A stretch of 64,000 nt of DNA from Halomonas sp. 25-S5 (GTDB lineage Bacteria; Pseudomonadota; Gammaproteobacteria; Pseudomonadales; Halomonadaceae), in assembly GCF_029889845.1 (NCBI RefSeq), contig NZ_JARANV010000018.1, positions 1 through 64,000 on the forward strand, written 5' to 3'. The notes under the pieces are model-generated. The model did no database searches. It was not told the DNA's origin and worked only from the letters and a program-made list of their open reading frames with translations. How positions within the stretch are numbered: the stretch's first letter is position 1; each line of letters starts with the position of its first letter. Below, piece by piece: positions 17,477 through 27,992 of this stretch. A program made the translations under genes and the position numbers.

Positions 17477-18295
17477 TCAGGCGTCCAGGGCCTGGCGCAT
17501 CTCCCCCAGTACCGCCTTCAGGGCGGCCGGGATCGCCTCGGGACGCTCCGCATTCTCGGCGATGCGGTTGACCAGCGCCGAGCCGACGACCACGCCATCG
17601 GCCACCTTGCCCACCTCGGCGGCGGAGGACCCGTCGCGGATGCCGAAGCCCACGCACAGCGGCAGGTCGGTCAGCTCGCGCAGCGGCGCCAGGTGCTCGG
17701 CCACGTCCTCGGCATTGAGGGTCGCCGAGCCGGTCACGCCCTTCAGCGAAACATAGTAGATGTAGCCCTCGCCGTGGGCACATATTGTAGCGGCCCGGGC
17801 GCGAGAGGTGGTAGGGGCGACGAGGAAGATCGAGGCCAGCCCGCGGGACTTGAGCAGCGGCCCCACCTCGTCGGCCTCCTCGGGCGGCATGTCGACGATC
17901 AGCACGCCGTCGACGCCGGCCTCGGCGGCCTGATCGGCGAAGGCCGCAAGGCCGATGCGCTCCACCGGATTGAGGTAGCCCATCAGCACCACCGGGGTCT
18001 CGCCGTCGGTCTGGCGGAACTCGCGCACCATCTCGAACAGGTGGGAGAGTCGCACGCCGTGCCTGAGGGCGCGCTCGCAGGCCTTCTGGATCACCGGCCC
18101 ATCGGCCATGGGGTCCGAGAACGGCACCCCCAGTTCGATGATGTCGGCCCCGGCTTCCACCAGGGCGTGCATGAAGCCGACGGTATGCGCGGGTGCCGGG
18201 TCACCGGCGGTGATGTAGGGAATCAGCGCGCGGCGGCCCTCGGCCTTGAGCGCGGCGAAGCGTTGGTCGATACGATTCATGGTCTGGGCCGTCAT
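17477..18295 (-). CDS. trpA: Tryptophan synthase alpha subunit
   Basis: This 272-residue TIM-barrel subunit cleaves indole-3-glycerol phosphate to indole and glyceraldehyde 3-phosphate, feeding indole to TrpB. Catalytic Glu and Asp lie in [17 protein letters not shown] and [12 protein letters not shown]. The phosphate loop [13 protein letters not shown] is present. The start is taken at 18295, next to the trpB stop with no gap; an inner ATG at 18280 (MNRIDQRF) fits the usual family start equally well, and neither has a strong ribosome-binding site. Confidence 0.96.
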   Translation of the reverse strand: MTAQTMNRIDQRFAALKAEGRRALIPYITAGDPAPAHTVGFMHALVEAGADIIELGVPFSDPMADGPVIQKACERALRHGVRLSHLFEMVREFRQTDGETPVVLMGYLNPVERIGLAAFADQAAEAGVDGVLIVDMPPEEADEVGPLLKSRGLASIFLVAPTTSRARAATICAHGEGYIYYVSLKGVTGSATLNAEDVAEHLAPLRELTDLPLCVGFGIRDGSSAAEVGKVADGVVVGSALVNRIAENAERPEAIPAALKAVLGEMRQALDA

Positions 18296-19519
<1,224 letters not shown>

Positions 19520-19570
19520 CTCATAGGGTCGCCAGAAGGGGTGTAGGGGAAACGGGGTGAAGCGAACGGG

Positions 19571-20209
19571 TCAAGCGCCGCAACGCGCGTCATCGGCCCG
19601 GCGCACGGCCCGCTGGAAAGCCGCCATGCGCGCGGCATCCTTGACGCCGGGGGCGGCCTCGATGCCGCCGGAAACATCCACGGCGAAGGGGGCCACGGCC
19701 GCGATCGCCTCGGCCACATTGTCCGGCGTCAGGCCTCCGGCGAGGATAACAGGTTTTGCCAGGCTTGCGGGGATTCGCGACCAGTCGAAGGTCTCGCCGG
19801 TGCCTCCCGGCACGCCCGGCCGGTAGGCGTCCAGCAGCAGCGCCCGCGCCCCGCCGTAGGCCTCGGCGGCGGCGTGGAGATCGAGGCCATCGCGCATGCG
19901 CAATGCCTTGATCCAGGGGCGGCCGGCGGCCATGCAGGCCGCGGGGGACTCGTCGCCATGGAACTGCAGCAGGTCCAGGTGCTCGGCGCAGCGTGCCACC
20001 AGTGCCGGAGCCGGGTCGACGAAGAGACCGACCCGGGTGACGAAGGCCGGCACCCTGGCGCAGAGCTCGGCCAGCCTCTCCGCATCGATGGCACGCTTGC
20101 TGCCCGGCCAGAGCACGAAGCCCAGGGCATCGGCACCCGCGGCCACGGCGGCATCGACATCCTCGGGACGGGTCAGGCCGCAGAACTTGATGCGGGTACG
20201 CAGGGGCAT
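19571..20209 (-). CDS. trpF: Phosphoribosylanthranilate isomerase
   Basis: This 212-residue TIM-barrel enzyme performs the Amadori rearrangement of phosphoribosylanthranilate. The catalytic Cys is in IKFCGLTR near the N-terminus and the catalytic Asp in LLLDAYRPG. The phosphate site is [12 protein letters not shown] and [11 protein letters not shown] 20209 (MPLRTRIKF) is chosen because AGAGG lies upstream and because the longer reading to 20311 is formed by the repeat element at 20239-20345. Confidence 0.96.
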   Translation of the reverse strand: MPLRTRIKFCGLTRPEDVDAAVAAGADALGFVLWPGSKRAIDAERLAELCARVPAFVTRVGLFVDPAPALVARCAEHLDLLQFHGDESPAACMAAGRPWIKALRMRDGLDLHAAAEAYGGARALLLDAYRPGVPGGTGETFDWSRIPASLAKPVILAGGLTPDNVAEAIAAVAPFAVDVSGGIEAAPGVKDAARMAAFQRAVRRADDARCGA

Positions 20210-20238
20210 GGGAGTAACCTCTTCTGGTGGAGGGACAG

Positions 20239-20345
20239 AGAGCTCGGCGTAGCCCTTGGGGTCTGACCCCCAGCTTGTTGAGTGCTCAGTGATATCAAAG
20301 GGTTGGTGCAATATGTGGCAGCGGGGTCAGACCCCAGGGGCGCGG
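20239..20345. repeat. Dispersed inverted-repeat element, copy A
   Basis: The element opens with AGAGAGCTCGGCGTAGCCCT and contains GGGGTCTGACCCC (20258-20270) and its inverse GGGGTCAGACCCC (20323-20335). Between them is an AT-richer spacer that includes GATATCAAAGGGTTGG. It aligns along its whole length with copy B at 40853-40965. It sits in the trpF-truA gap, just upstream of trpF, so it is transcribed with both genes. Confidence 0.85.
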
Positions 20346-20470
20346 CACCGTGCTCGAATGAGGCGCAAACACCTTCGAACATGCCGATATCGTCACGTCA
20401 TTCGTGGGGAGCCCCCAAGGGCTACGCTGCACTCTCGGCTCCCTCTACATCAAGCATAAGACCGAGGCTA

Positions 20471-21388
20471 TTAAACGTGCTCACCTGCCGCTACAGGCAT
20501 GCCGCGGCGAAACTCGACCATCGGGCAGTCGGGCAACGGCCGCTCGCCGGTCCACTCGCCGAGGAAGGCCAGCAGATTGGGGCCCAGCGGTTCGCGGGGC
20601 AGCCCCCACGCCTCGTCGTAGAGTGAGTCGACGAAGTGCAGACCACAGGCCGGGGCAGTCACGTCGCCGAGCCGCCGGTCCTTCAGGGCCATCAGCTCGG
20701 TCAGGTAGTCGTCGCCACGCTCGCCGCGCCCCACCGTGACCAGGGCACCGACGATATTGCGGACCATGTGGTGCAGGAAGGCATTGCCCTGGACGTCGAC
20801 GACCACCAGCGGGCCGTGACGGTGTACCTCGATGAAGTGGAGGTGGCGCCAGGGGGTCTTCGACTGACAGCCGGCGGCACGGAAGCTCGAGAAGTCATGC
20901 TCACCCACCAGCGCCTGGGCGGCGCGATGCATGGCCTCGGCATCCAGGGGGTCGCGACACCAGGTGGCGTAGGCCCGCTCCAGCACCGGGCGGCTCGGCT
21001 GGTTGAGAATCACGTACCGGTAGCGCCGAGCCAGGGCCTTGAAGCGGGAGTGGAAGCTGTCGGGGACCGGCTTTATCCAGCGAACCGCGACATCCCGGGG
21101 CAGGTTGGCATTGACGCCGAACACCCAGGCCTTCTGCGAACGAGGCACCGGGGCATCGAAATGGATGATCTGGCGGGTGGCATGGACACCGGAATCGGTG
21201 CGACCGCTGGCATGCACGGTGATGAACTGGTTCGCCACCTTGGCCAGCGCCGCCTCCACTGCCGCCTGCACCGAGGGGGCATGCCTGAGGCGCTGCCAGC
21301 CGCAGTAGGCGCTGCCGTCGTACTCCACCCCCATGGCCAGGCGGCCGGTCAGGGGATGGTGGTCATCGAGGGATCGGAAAAGGGTCAT
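20471..21388 (-). CDS. truA: tRNA pseudouridine(38-40) synthase
   Basis: This 305-residue enzyme isomerises uridines 38-40 in the tRNA anticodon arm. The catalytic Asp is in HASGRTDSGVHA (about D65), and FSSFRAAGCQ and QGNAFLHHMVRNIVGAL are family motifs. It is slightly longer than the E. coli protein, with a C-terminal extension ending in EFRRGMPVAAGEHV. It follows fimV by six bases. The fimV-truA-trpF order is conserved in pseudomonads. Confidence 0.95.
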   Translation of the reverse strand: MTLFRSLDDHHPLTGRLAMGVEYDGSAYCGWQRLRHAPSVQAAVEAALAKVANQFITVHASGRTDSGVHATRQIIHFDAPVPRSQKAWVFGVNANLPRDVAVRWIKPVPDSFHSRFKALARRYRYVILNQPSRPVLERAYATWCRDPLDAEAMHRAAQALVGEHDFSSFRAAGCQSKTPWRHLHFIEVHRHGPLVVVDVQGNAFLHHMVRNIVGALVTVGRGERGDDYLTELMALKDRRLGDVTAPACGLHFVDSLYDEAWGLPREPLGPNLLAFLGEWTGERPLPDCPMVEFRRGMPVAAGEHV

Positions 21389-21394
21389 TCGGCC

Positions 21395-24190
21395 TCATGG
21401 CGGGGTTTGGTCCAGCAATTCGCGGGCCCCCTGTCGGGTATCCGGGTCGTCGGACTCGTCGATCAGGCTCTCGAGCAGCGCACGGGCCTGGCCGGCCTCG
21501 CCGGCGTCCAGCAGGCGCCGCGCCTCGGCCAGGGTCGAGGTAGAGGAAGCCACCGCGGAAAAGTGGGCATTATCCCGCGACAGCGGCGGGAAGGCCACCT
21601 CCTCGACGTCCCACTCCTCGGGCATGTCGCGCTCGGCCCTGATGCCAGGCATGGCATCCGTTGCCTCGCGGCCTCCGCCAGCGGACGAGGTGAACTCCAC
21701 GCTGGGCTGCATGGGCGTCTCCTCGCGGGGCGCCGGGCGCTCCTCCAGGGTCGGGGGACGATAGTCGATGATCTCGCGTCCATTATCCGCCTGGTGGGTG
21801 GCCAGAGGCTCTGCCGGCAATTCATCGGCCCCTTTGGGCTCCTGCTCGGGCAAAACCTCGTCGAGCGCCTCGCCATCCGGATCGGACGACGCGGCGGCAT
21901 CCGGCCAAGGGGCCTCAGCCTCCTGCGGCTCCGGTTGCGGATCTGGCTCCAGCTCGGGCGGACGATAGCGCGCCAGCGGATCGGCCGGCTCTCCGGCCGA
22001 GGCTGCTGCGTCGGGCACCGCCTGGCTAGCCGACGCCTCCTTCGGCACCTCGCCGGAGGGGGTGTCGCGTGCTTCCTTCGGTGCCTCAACCGAGGGGGTG
22101 TCACGAGAAGGCGCTTCGTCCGTCGCGGCGTCGTCCTGGGCGTGCGGGTCGTCAGGCGCGTCGGGGTCATCGAAGCGCCGCGGGGGAAGCTCGTCGGCCT
22201 TGGGGAAGATGGCCCGGTCGGCCGGCGTATCCGCCACGGGCGCTGCCGCAGGGGCGGCCGGGGCGTTGCGGACATGGCGCTCCATCAGCTGGGCGACCTG
22301 GGCCTGGACATCCGGGTCCCCACCCGCGCGCAGCTGCTCGGCCTGGCGCGCTGCCGCCGCATGATCGCCCTGCTCCAGCTGCACCCGCAGCAGTTTGAGC
22401 CTCAGGTCATCACGGCCGGGCTCCCGTGCCAGGCTGGACTCCAGCAGTTCACGCGCCTGGTCGTAGCGCCCGTAGGCGATGAAGATGTCGGCCTCGTTGA
22501 TCGCCTCGGCTTCGGGCATGGACTCGCGCACCGGCGCCGCCCTGTCGTCGCCGTGGACATCGGCCTCCTGCGCCTGGGGGCCGCCCGGCACCACCACGCC
22601 ACTGGCCGCCGGGTCCACCGGGCGCGCCTCGTTGAACACCGGCGCCGGCTCGCTCTCCTCGCGGCGGCGGCGGCGCACCAGGGCCCACAGCGCCAGCAGC
22701 AGTGCCAGCCCGGCGCCGCCCAGCATCAGGTTGCGGTCGGTACCGCCCTGGTAGAGCGCGCCCCACCAGGACGCCTGCCGGGCAGGTTCCGGCTCGCTGC
22801 CGGGGGCCACCACGCCACCGCTGCCCGGGGCATCTGCGCCCTGCCCGCCGGCACTTATCGCGGCCAGCTGGTCACGCATGGCGTCCAGCTCCTCGCGAAG
22901 GTCACCGAGCTGGGACTGCAGCTCGTCACGCTCGCTGCGAACCGCCTCCAGGGCCTGGCGATTCTCGAGCCAACGCGCCTCGAGGCGCAGCAGCCGCTGG
23001 TCCTCGGTCAGCTCGCCGCCACCCTGGATCAGCGCCAGCACCTCGGGGTCGATAAACGGCCCCTCCCCTGTGGCACCCGAAGGCATGGCCAGCGAGGCTG
23101 CGGCAGCCTCCTCCCCCGGCGGCGTCCCGGCGGACGACTCAGCCTCCTGCTGATCCGAGACGCCGTCGATCGGCACCCCGCCCTCGGCGGCCACCTGGGC
23201 ATCGCTGAGCAGCGTCAGCCGCTGCCCCTCCGCGCTGGTCGCGTCCTCGCCACTGGGGGCGGCATCGCTGGATGCCGCCTCGACCGCCTCTGGCGGCACC
23301 TCGTCCGCAGGCTCCGCCGAGGCCCCCTGCTGTGCCGGGGCGCTGGCCACGGCCGATGCCGGGGCGTCGGAGGGACCGCCCAGTGCCACTCGCGCCGGCG
23401 CACCGCTGCCGCGATTGGCCCAGGCCTGGTTCATGGCCTGGACGACACGGTCGGCCTCGGCGGAGGCGCGTGCCGCGATGGCCTCGCGGGACGGCACCAC
23501 CAGCGTAAAGCCGGCCCGCATGGCGTTGATGTTGCCGGAAGGAAAGACCTCCGGGTTGGCCTCCACCAGGGCGACCATCATCTGGTTCATGCTGATGCCG
23601 CTACCCGGCCTCAGCCGGCCGGCCACCGCCCAGAGGGTGTCGCCGCTGCGCACCCAGGCGGGGTTGCCCGCGCCCGCGTCGGAGGTGCGGGCCAGCGGGC
23701 GGGAGGAGGATTCTGCCGCCGGGGCAGACGCGCGAGGCGCGGAAACGGCTTCCCGCGGCGCGGTCGAGGACGCCGCGACCAGGGCCGGGAGCTGGTCATA
23801 GTCCGGCGGATCGAGCAGCAGGGTCACTTCCCGCAGCTGCTGGCCACCCGGCCAGTCGAAGCGCAGCAGCAGATCGACCCAGGGCTCACGCACGGCCCGC
23901 TCGGTGGTCAGGTCGACAATCAGGCGCCCCTGCCGTCGTGTCACGTCCATCTTCACGCTGGCCGCCAGCGGGGTACGGGGCAGGCCGGCCGCCGAGAAGG
24001 CGCGCTCATCGGCCACCGAGACATTGAGCAGATCGGCCTGCAGGCCGCTGCTGTCCGTCAAGGGGATGCTCGCCCGCAGCGGCGCATTGAGCGTCGAGGT
24101 GACCTCGGCCTCCCCCAGGCCGAGGGCCAGCGCCAGCGGGCTGGCGGCGGAGAGCGAAAGCAGCATGGCGAGTGTCAGCTTGCGTTTCAT
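21395..24190 (-). CDS. fimV: FimV/HubP-family polar landmark protein
   Basis: This 931-residue protein has a signal peptide (MKRKLTLAMLLSLSAASPLALA), a conserved N-terminal domain (LGEAEVTSTLNAPLRASIPL), a periplasmic LysM domain (WVRSGDTLWAVAGRL, about 190-245), a coiled coil (RSERDELQSQLGDLREELD), one transmembrane helix (LMLGGAGLALLLALWALV, about 480-500), and a long acidic, Pro/Glu-rich cytoplasmic region with TPR-like segments. FimV/HubP proteins mark the pole and direct type IV pili or chromosome and chemoreceptor placement. The short FimV C-terminal motif (ARRLLDAGEAGQARALLE) is present. It is preceded by asd on the same strand. Confidence 0.9.
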   Translation of the reverse strand: MKRKLTLAMLLSLSAASPLALALGLGEAEVTSTLNAPLRASIPLTDSSGLQADLLNVSVADERAFSAAGLPRTPLAASVKMDVTRRQGRLIVDLTTERAVREPWVDLLLRFDWPGGQQLREVTLLLDPPDYDQLPALVAASSTAPREAVSAPRASAPAAESSSRPLARTSDAGAGNPAWVRSGDTLWAVAGRLRPGSGISMNQMMVALVEANPEVFPSGNINAMRAGFTLVVPSREAIAARASAEADRVVQAMNQAWANRGSGAPARVALGGPSDAPASAVASAPAQQGASAEPADEVPPEAVEAASSDAAPSGEDATSAEGQRLTLLSDAQVAAEGGVPIDGVSDQQEAESSAGTPPGEEAAAASLAMPSGATGEGPFIDPEVLALIQGGGELTEDQRLLRLEARWLENRQALEAVRSERDELQSQLGDLREELDAMRDQLAAISAGGQGADAPGSGGVVAPGSEPEPARQASWWGALYQGGTDRNLMLGGAGLALLLALWALVRRRRREESEPAPVFNEARPVDPAASGVVVPGGPQAQEADVHGDDRAAPVRESMPEAEAINEADIFIAYGRYDQARELLESSLAREPGRDDLRLKLLRVQLEQGDHAAAARQAEQLRAGGDPDVQAQVAQLMERHVRNAPAAPAAAPVADTPADRAIFPKADELPPRRFDDPDAPDDPHAQDDAATDEAPSRDTPSVEAPKEARDTPSGEVPKEASASQAVPDAAASAGEPADPLARYRPPELEPDPQPEPQEAEAPWPDAAASSDPDGEALDEVLPEQEPKGADELPAEPLATHQADNGREIIDYRPPTLEERPAPREETPMQPSVEFTSSAGGGREATDAMPGIRAERDMPEEWDVEEVAFPPLSRDNAHFSAVASSTSTLAEARRLLDAGEAGQARALLESLIDESDDPDTRQGARELLDQTPP

Positions 24191-24392
24191 CGGGTTCCCT
24201 TGCGTCGTTCCACTGCGCCCCGCCGAGCCCCGGCGGCGGCCTGGTAGTATTTTCTTAGTGATTATGGTGACTATGTATCACATTCCCTGCGCCGGCGCCC
24301 TCCCGGATCATCACCGGCCATCGTACTCGCAACATAAGCCATTGATCGCTAAACGCGCGAATCCTGGCTGACCAACGCCCAACGACCAACGG

Positions 24393-24423
24393 AAAGCGGG
24401 ACGCCACATGGGCGTCCCGCTTT
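24393..24423 (-). terminator. Terminator after asd
   Basis: Thirteen-base perfect arms (24393-24405 and 24411-24423) with a five-base loop lie 33 bases past the asd stop. The stem starts AAAGCGGGACG, and the right arm ends in CGCTTT. It should separate asd from fimV, which then needs its own promoter in 24191-24392. Confidence 0.75.
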
Positions 24424-24455
24424 CGTTCATGCGGTCATGGGCAACCGCACGTGGC

Positions 24456-25568
24456 TTACTGCTCGCGCAGGATCTTCAGCATCCGCTTGAGCGGCTCGGC
24501 CGCCCCCCACAGCAGCTGGTCACCGACGCTGAAGGCGGAGAGATACTCGCCGCCCATGGCCAGCTTGCGCAGGCGACCCACCGGCACGCTCAGGGTGCCG
24601 GTGGCGGCAGCGGGCGTCAGGCCATCGATGGTGGCGTCCTTGTCGTTGGCAATCACCTTGACCCACTCGTTGTGGCGGGCCAGGCGATCCTCGATCTCGT
24701 CGATCGGGACGTCCTTCTTGAGCTTGATGGTGAAGGCCTGGCTATGAGAGCGCATGGCACCGATGCGCACGCAGAGCCCATCGATGGGAATCGGGTTGTC
24801 CTGGAGGCCGAGAATCTTGTTGGTCTCCACGGAGCCCTTCCACTCCTCCTTGCTCTGGCCATTGTCCATGGGCTTGTCGATCCAGGGCAGCAGACTGCCG
24901 GCCAACGGGGCACCGAAGTTGTCGGTGGGGAAGTCGCCCGAGCGCATCGCCGCCGTGACCTTGCGATCGATGTCGAGGATGGCGCTGGCCGGATCGGCGA
25001 GCTCGTCGGCCACGCTGTCACGCAGGCTACCCATCTGGTTGAGCAGTTCGCGCATGTGCTTGGCGCCGGAGCCGGAGGCGGCCTGATAGGTCATGGAGGT
25101 CATCCACTCGATCATATCCGCCTCGAAGAGGCCGCCGAGGCCCATCAGCATCAGGCTGACGGTGCAGTTACCGCCGACGAAGGTCTTGGCGCCCTTCGCC
25201 AGCTGGGCATCGATGACGTGGCGGTTGACCGGGTCGAGGACGATGGTGCCCTCGTCCGCCATGCGCAGGGTGCTGGCGGCATCGATCCAGTAGCCCTTCC
25301 AGCCACCCTGACGCAGATCGCCGTAGACCTTCTCGGTGTACTCGCCGCCCTGGCAGGTCACGATCACGTCCAGTGCCTTGAGGGCTTCCAGGTCGAAGGC
25401 ATCCTTGAGCGGAGGCACGTCGACGCCGATGGCGGGACCGTCCTGGCCGACCTGGGAGGTCGTGAAGAAGATCGGCTCGATGCCCTTGAAATCGCCATCC
25501 TCGAGCATCCGCTGCATCAGCACGGAACCCACCATGCCACGCCAACCGACAAAACCGACTTTCAACAT
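24456..25568 (-). CDS. asd: Aspartate-semialdehyde dehydrogenase
   Basis: This 370-residue NADPH enzyme reduces aspartyl phosphate to the semialdehyde, the branch point to lysine, threonine and methionine. The N-terminal dinucleotide fold is [15 protein letters not shown]. The catalytic Cys is in [11 protein letters not shown] (about residue 136) and the catalytic His in [14 protein letters not shown]. It is the gammaproteobacterial type. In pseudomonads it follows leuB directly; here a four-gene insert and a repeat fragment lie between them. Confidence 0.96.
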   Translation of the reverse strand: MLKVGFVGWRGMVGSVLMQRMLEDGDFKGIEPIFFTTSQVGQDGPAIGVDVPPLKDAFDLEALKALDVIVTCQGGEYTEKVYGDLRQGGWKGYWIDAASTLRMADEGTIVLDPVNRHVIDAQLAKGAKTFVGGNCTVSLMLMGLGGLFEADMIEWMTSMTYQAASGSGAKHMRELLNQMGSLRDSVADELADPASAILDIDRKVTAAMRSGDFPTDNFGAPLAGSLLPWIDKPMDNGQSKEEWKGSVETNKILGLQDNPIPIDGLCVRIGAMRSHSQAFTIKLKKDVPIDEIEDRLARHNEWVKVIANDKDATIDGLTPAAATGTLSVPVGRLRKLAMGGEYLSAFSVGDQLLWGAAEPLKRMLKILREQ

Positions 25569-25642
25569 GTGAAGCCCTCCAGAAATCGAATGTGGCAGAC
25601 ATTATACAGAAAGCCGCGCCGAGCGCCGAGCGCTGGGGCACA

Positions 25643-25686
25643 GGGGTCAGACCCCGAGTGACGCAGCGGCTTAAGGGTCTGGCCCA
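25643..25686. repeat. Partial GGGGTCAGACCCC repeat upstream of asd
   Basis: One perfect core (25643-25655) is followed by a degenerate one (GGGTCTGGCCC, about 25675-25685). Together they form a shortened inverted pair between the asd start and the accessory insert. Confidence 0.65.
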
Positions 25687-25712
25687 AAATTAAAATTAGG
25701 GCGCGCAGCGCA

Positions 25713-26159
25713 TCAAGCGGGCCTCGTGCCCGAAACGGCCACCAACAAGCTGCATGGCGTGTGGGCAAGCAGCGAGGCGCCGACGGAGCCACGCCACCAC
25801 CGGGCCAGCGCCGTCTGTTCGCGGTGACCGACCACGATCAGATCCGCGCCGACCTCAAGGGCCATTCGGCCGATCTCCTCGGCCGGGTTGCCCATGCTGA
25901 TACGCGTTTCCACGGACAGTCCCGCCCGCCGCAATCCTTCAGCGCCTTCCGTCAGTACGCGGTGCACTTCCTGATATTCACGCTCCGGCAAGTCTTCCGA
26001 GGCTGCCACCGCTTCAGCGAGTGCGACACCCAGCTCATGGGCGACGACGGCGAGGAGATAGACACGGGCCCGGCAAAGCGAGGCCAGCTCGGCCCCCTGA
26101 GCCAGCGCCTCACGGCCTTGCTGGCTGCCGTCATAGGCCAGGAGGATCGTCTGGTACAT
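25713..26159 (-). CDS. Universal stress protein (UspA family)
   Basis: This 148-residue cytosolic protein starts YQTILLAYDGSQQGREAL and carries the ATP-binding Usp motif, visible as GADLIVVGHREQ followed by GSVGASLLAHTPCSLLVA. Such proteins bind ATP or AMP and are induced by stress; the target is unknown. ATG 26159 has a GGAG site; the longer reading adds nine residues without one. It is divergent from the MarR-EmrAB genes with a 144-base shared gap, inside the segment that separates asd from leuB. Confidence 0.88.
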   Translation of the reverse strand: MYQTILLAYDGSQQGREALAQGAELASLCRARVYLLAVVAHELGVALAEAVAASEDLPEREYQEVHRVLTEGAEGLRRAGLSVETRISMGNPAEEIGRMALEVGADLIVVGHREQTALARWWRGSVGASLLAHTPCSLLVAVSGTRPA

Positions 26160-26252
26160 GTGCGGTTCTCCTTCAATAAGCGCCATGAGGGGCCTTCCCG
26201 GGCAGGCTGCGGACAGAACAGGCGGCGGGGCTTGATCCTGCCTCTAGACATT

Positions 26253-26262
26253 TATTAGCTAG
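26253..26262. promoter_or_regulatory. Palindrome in the usp/marR divergent gap
   Basis: TAGCTAGCTA is a perfect ten-base palindrome. It lies inside a longer AT-rich inverted repeat (TTATTA ... TAATAA), 42 bases before the marR start. It is a plausible operator for the adjacent MarR regulator controlling both directions; no experimental support can be seen here. Confidence 0.35.
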
Positions 26263-26303
26263 CTACCTATCATAATAACAAAGGAAACCATTCAGGCAAT
26301 AAA

Positions 26304-26786
26304 ATGAAGCGGTCTCTCAACGATCAGGAACAATTCGGCCTCCACCTCGGGCTGGTCGCCCGGTTATGGCGCGCCGAGATCGACCGGCGGCTGGCCGCCT
26401 TCGGCCTCACCGACTCCCGCTGGTTGACACTGTTGCAACTCTCTAGGCTGCCCCATGCGGCAACCCAGCGCGAATTGGCCGAGGCGGTCGGGGTGCGGGG
26501 GCCGACCCTTGTGCGCACGCTGGACCGACTTGAAGCCGAGGGGCTGATCGAACGCCGAACAGAAGCTGCCGACCGCCGCACCAAATCGGTTCACCTGCGC
26601 GCGAAGGCCACTCCCATTCTGGAACAAATCGAAGCAACCACAGCGGCGGTTCGCGCGGAAATCCTCTCCGACATATCCCCTGCGGAGGTGACGACCTGTC
26701 TGAAGGTCTTCGAGAAGATCGCCGGCAAGCTGGGTGGCGCGGAAACGGCGATGCAGCTTACGCATGAAATCCCGATAGACAGGTGA
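26304..26786 (+). CDS. MarR-family transcriptional regulator
   Basis: This 160-residue winged-helix regulator has the MarR core (ATQRELAEAVGVRGPTLVRTL as recognition region, RRTEAADRRTKSVHLRAKA as wing). It probably represses the efflux genes that follow, only three bases away, and releases DNA when it binds a drug or phenolic ligand. It resembles SlyA/EmrR more than OhrR, because no N-terminal redox Cys is present. Confidence 0.88.
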   Translation: MKRSLNDQEQFGLHLGLVARLWRAEIDRRLAAFGLTDSRWLTLLQLSRLPHAATQRELAEAVGVRGPTLVRTLDRLEAEGLIERRTEAADRRTKSVHLRAKATPILEQIEATTAAVRAEILSDISPAEVTTCLKVFEKIAGKLGGAETAMQLTHEIPIDR

Positions 26787-26789
26787 GCC

Positions 26790-27992
26790 ATGGACCAGCG
26801 AGTGAACCGCCCGGAGCGCCAGAGCGACGATCCGGAAATCAATCTACGCACGGCCCCCGACAAGGAGACGCAAGCTGCGTCAGAGGCGGTTTCCCCGCCT
26901 GGCCGCGCCCGGCCACGGCGACTGCGACTGCGACTGTATGGTGCGATCCTGGCGGCGCTGATCGTTATCGGGGCCGGCGGCTGGTGGCTTTGGCAACAGT
27001 TTACCCATGTCTTTGTCACGGATGCCCGCGTTGCAGCCGACATCGTCGCCATAAGCAGCCGGGTGCCCGGCTGGGTCACCGCCGTTGACGTCATTGCGGG
27101 CGATGCCGTTCACAAAGGGGACGTGCTGGTCCGGATCGACGAGCGGGAGAGCCACCTGCGCGCTCAGGAACTTGACGCGCAACTGGCAGGCGTCGCCCGC
27201 CGCCGGGAGGAAATTGAAGCCCGCATCGTACTCACCGACCATCAGACACAAAGCCGTATTACCGCCAGACAGGCAGCGGTAAGGGCTGCGGAAGCGGCGC
27301 TGGCCGCAGCAAAGGCGCAACGCAATCTGGCGAAAACGGAGAACGCCCGGGCCGAAAAACTGGCGCCAGGCGGAGCGATCACCCGCGCGTATCTGGACCA
27401 GACGCGGGCGGCACTGGAAACAGCCAGGCAACAGGTGTTGAGCGCCCAGGCAGGGCTGGAGAGTGCTCGCGCCGCCGTTGCCGAGGCCGAGGCCGCACGC
27501 GGGGAACTCGCGGTGCTCCAGCGCCAGTTGGCCGAGCTCGGTCCGGAAGAACAGCGGCTGCGCGCACAAAGGGAGCGTGCGGCCCTCGATCTCGAAGACC
27601 GCACTATCCTCATGCCATTCGACGGCGTCGTGGACCAGACCTTCATCGACGAGGGTGAATACGTCACGCCCGGCCAGCGTCTGCTGATGATTCACGATCC
27701 CGACCACGTGCGCGTCGAGGCGAATATCAAGGAGACCGACATCCGCTTCTTCCGGCCCGGAAAGACGGTGACGATCACTGTCGATGCCCTGCCGGGGCGG
27801 CGCTTCGAGGGCACGGTCACGCGGGTGGGCCAGGCTGCCACCAGCGAATTCGCGCTGCTGCCCAACCCCAACCCGAGCGGCAACTTCACCAAGATCACCC
27901 AGCGCCTGCCGGTACGCATCGCCGTGCAGCAGGACGACGGCGAACTCAAGCCCGGCATGATGGTTGAGGTAGAGGCCACTACCGGTGACTGA
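26790..27992 (+). CDS. EmrA/HlyD-type membrane fusion protein
   Basis: This 400-residue periplasmic adaptor has a cytoplasmic Arg-rich start, one transmembrane helix (LYGAILAALIVIGAGGWWLW, about 48-67), a lipoyl half (VDVIAGDAVHKGDVLVRID), a long coiled coil (about 130-240), the second lipoyl half and a beta-barrel. It links the inner-membrane exporter EmrB to an outer-membrane channel. It overlaps the downstream exporter gene by eight bases. No TolC-type gene is in the cluster. Confidence 0.9.
   Translation: MDQRVNRPERQSDDPEINLRTAPDKETQAASEAVSPPGRARPRRLRLRLYGAILAALIVIGAGGWWLWQQFTHVFVTDARVAADIVAISSRVPGWVTAVDVIAGDAVHKGDVLVRIDERESHLRAQELDAQLAGVARRREEIEARIVLTDHQTQSRITARQAAVRAAEAALAAAKAQRNLAKTENARAEKLAPGGAITRAYLDQTRAALETARQQVLSAQAGLESARAAVAEAEAARGELAVLQRQLAELGPEEQRLRAQRERAALDLEDRTILMPFDGVVDQTFIDEGEYVTPGQRLLMIHDPDHVRVEANIKETDIRFFRPGKTVTITVDALPGRRFEGTVTRVGQAATSEFALLPNPNPSGNFTKITQRLPVRIAVQQDDGELKPGMMVEVEATTGD

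Noticed and set aside
20636..24247. Open frame of about 1200 codons on the plus strand opposite truA and fimV
   Set aside because: It is the antisense shadow of two well-supported genes in GC-rich DNA; its product is low-complexity with no domain.
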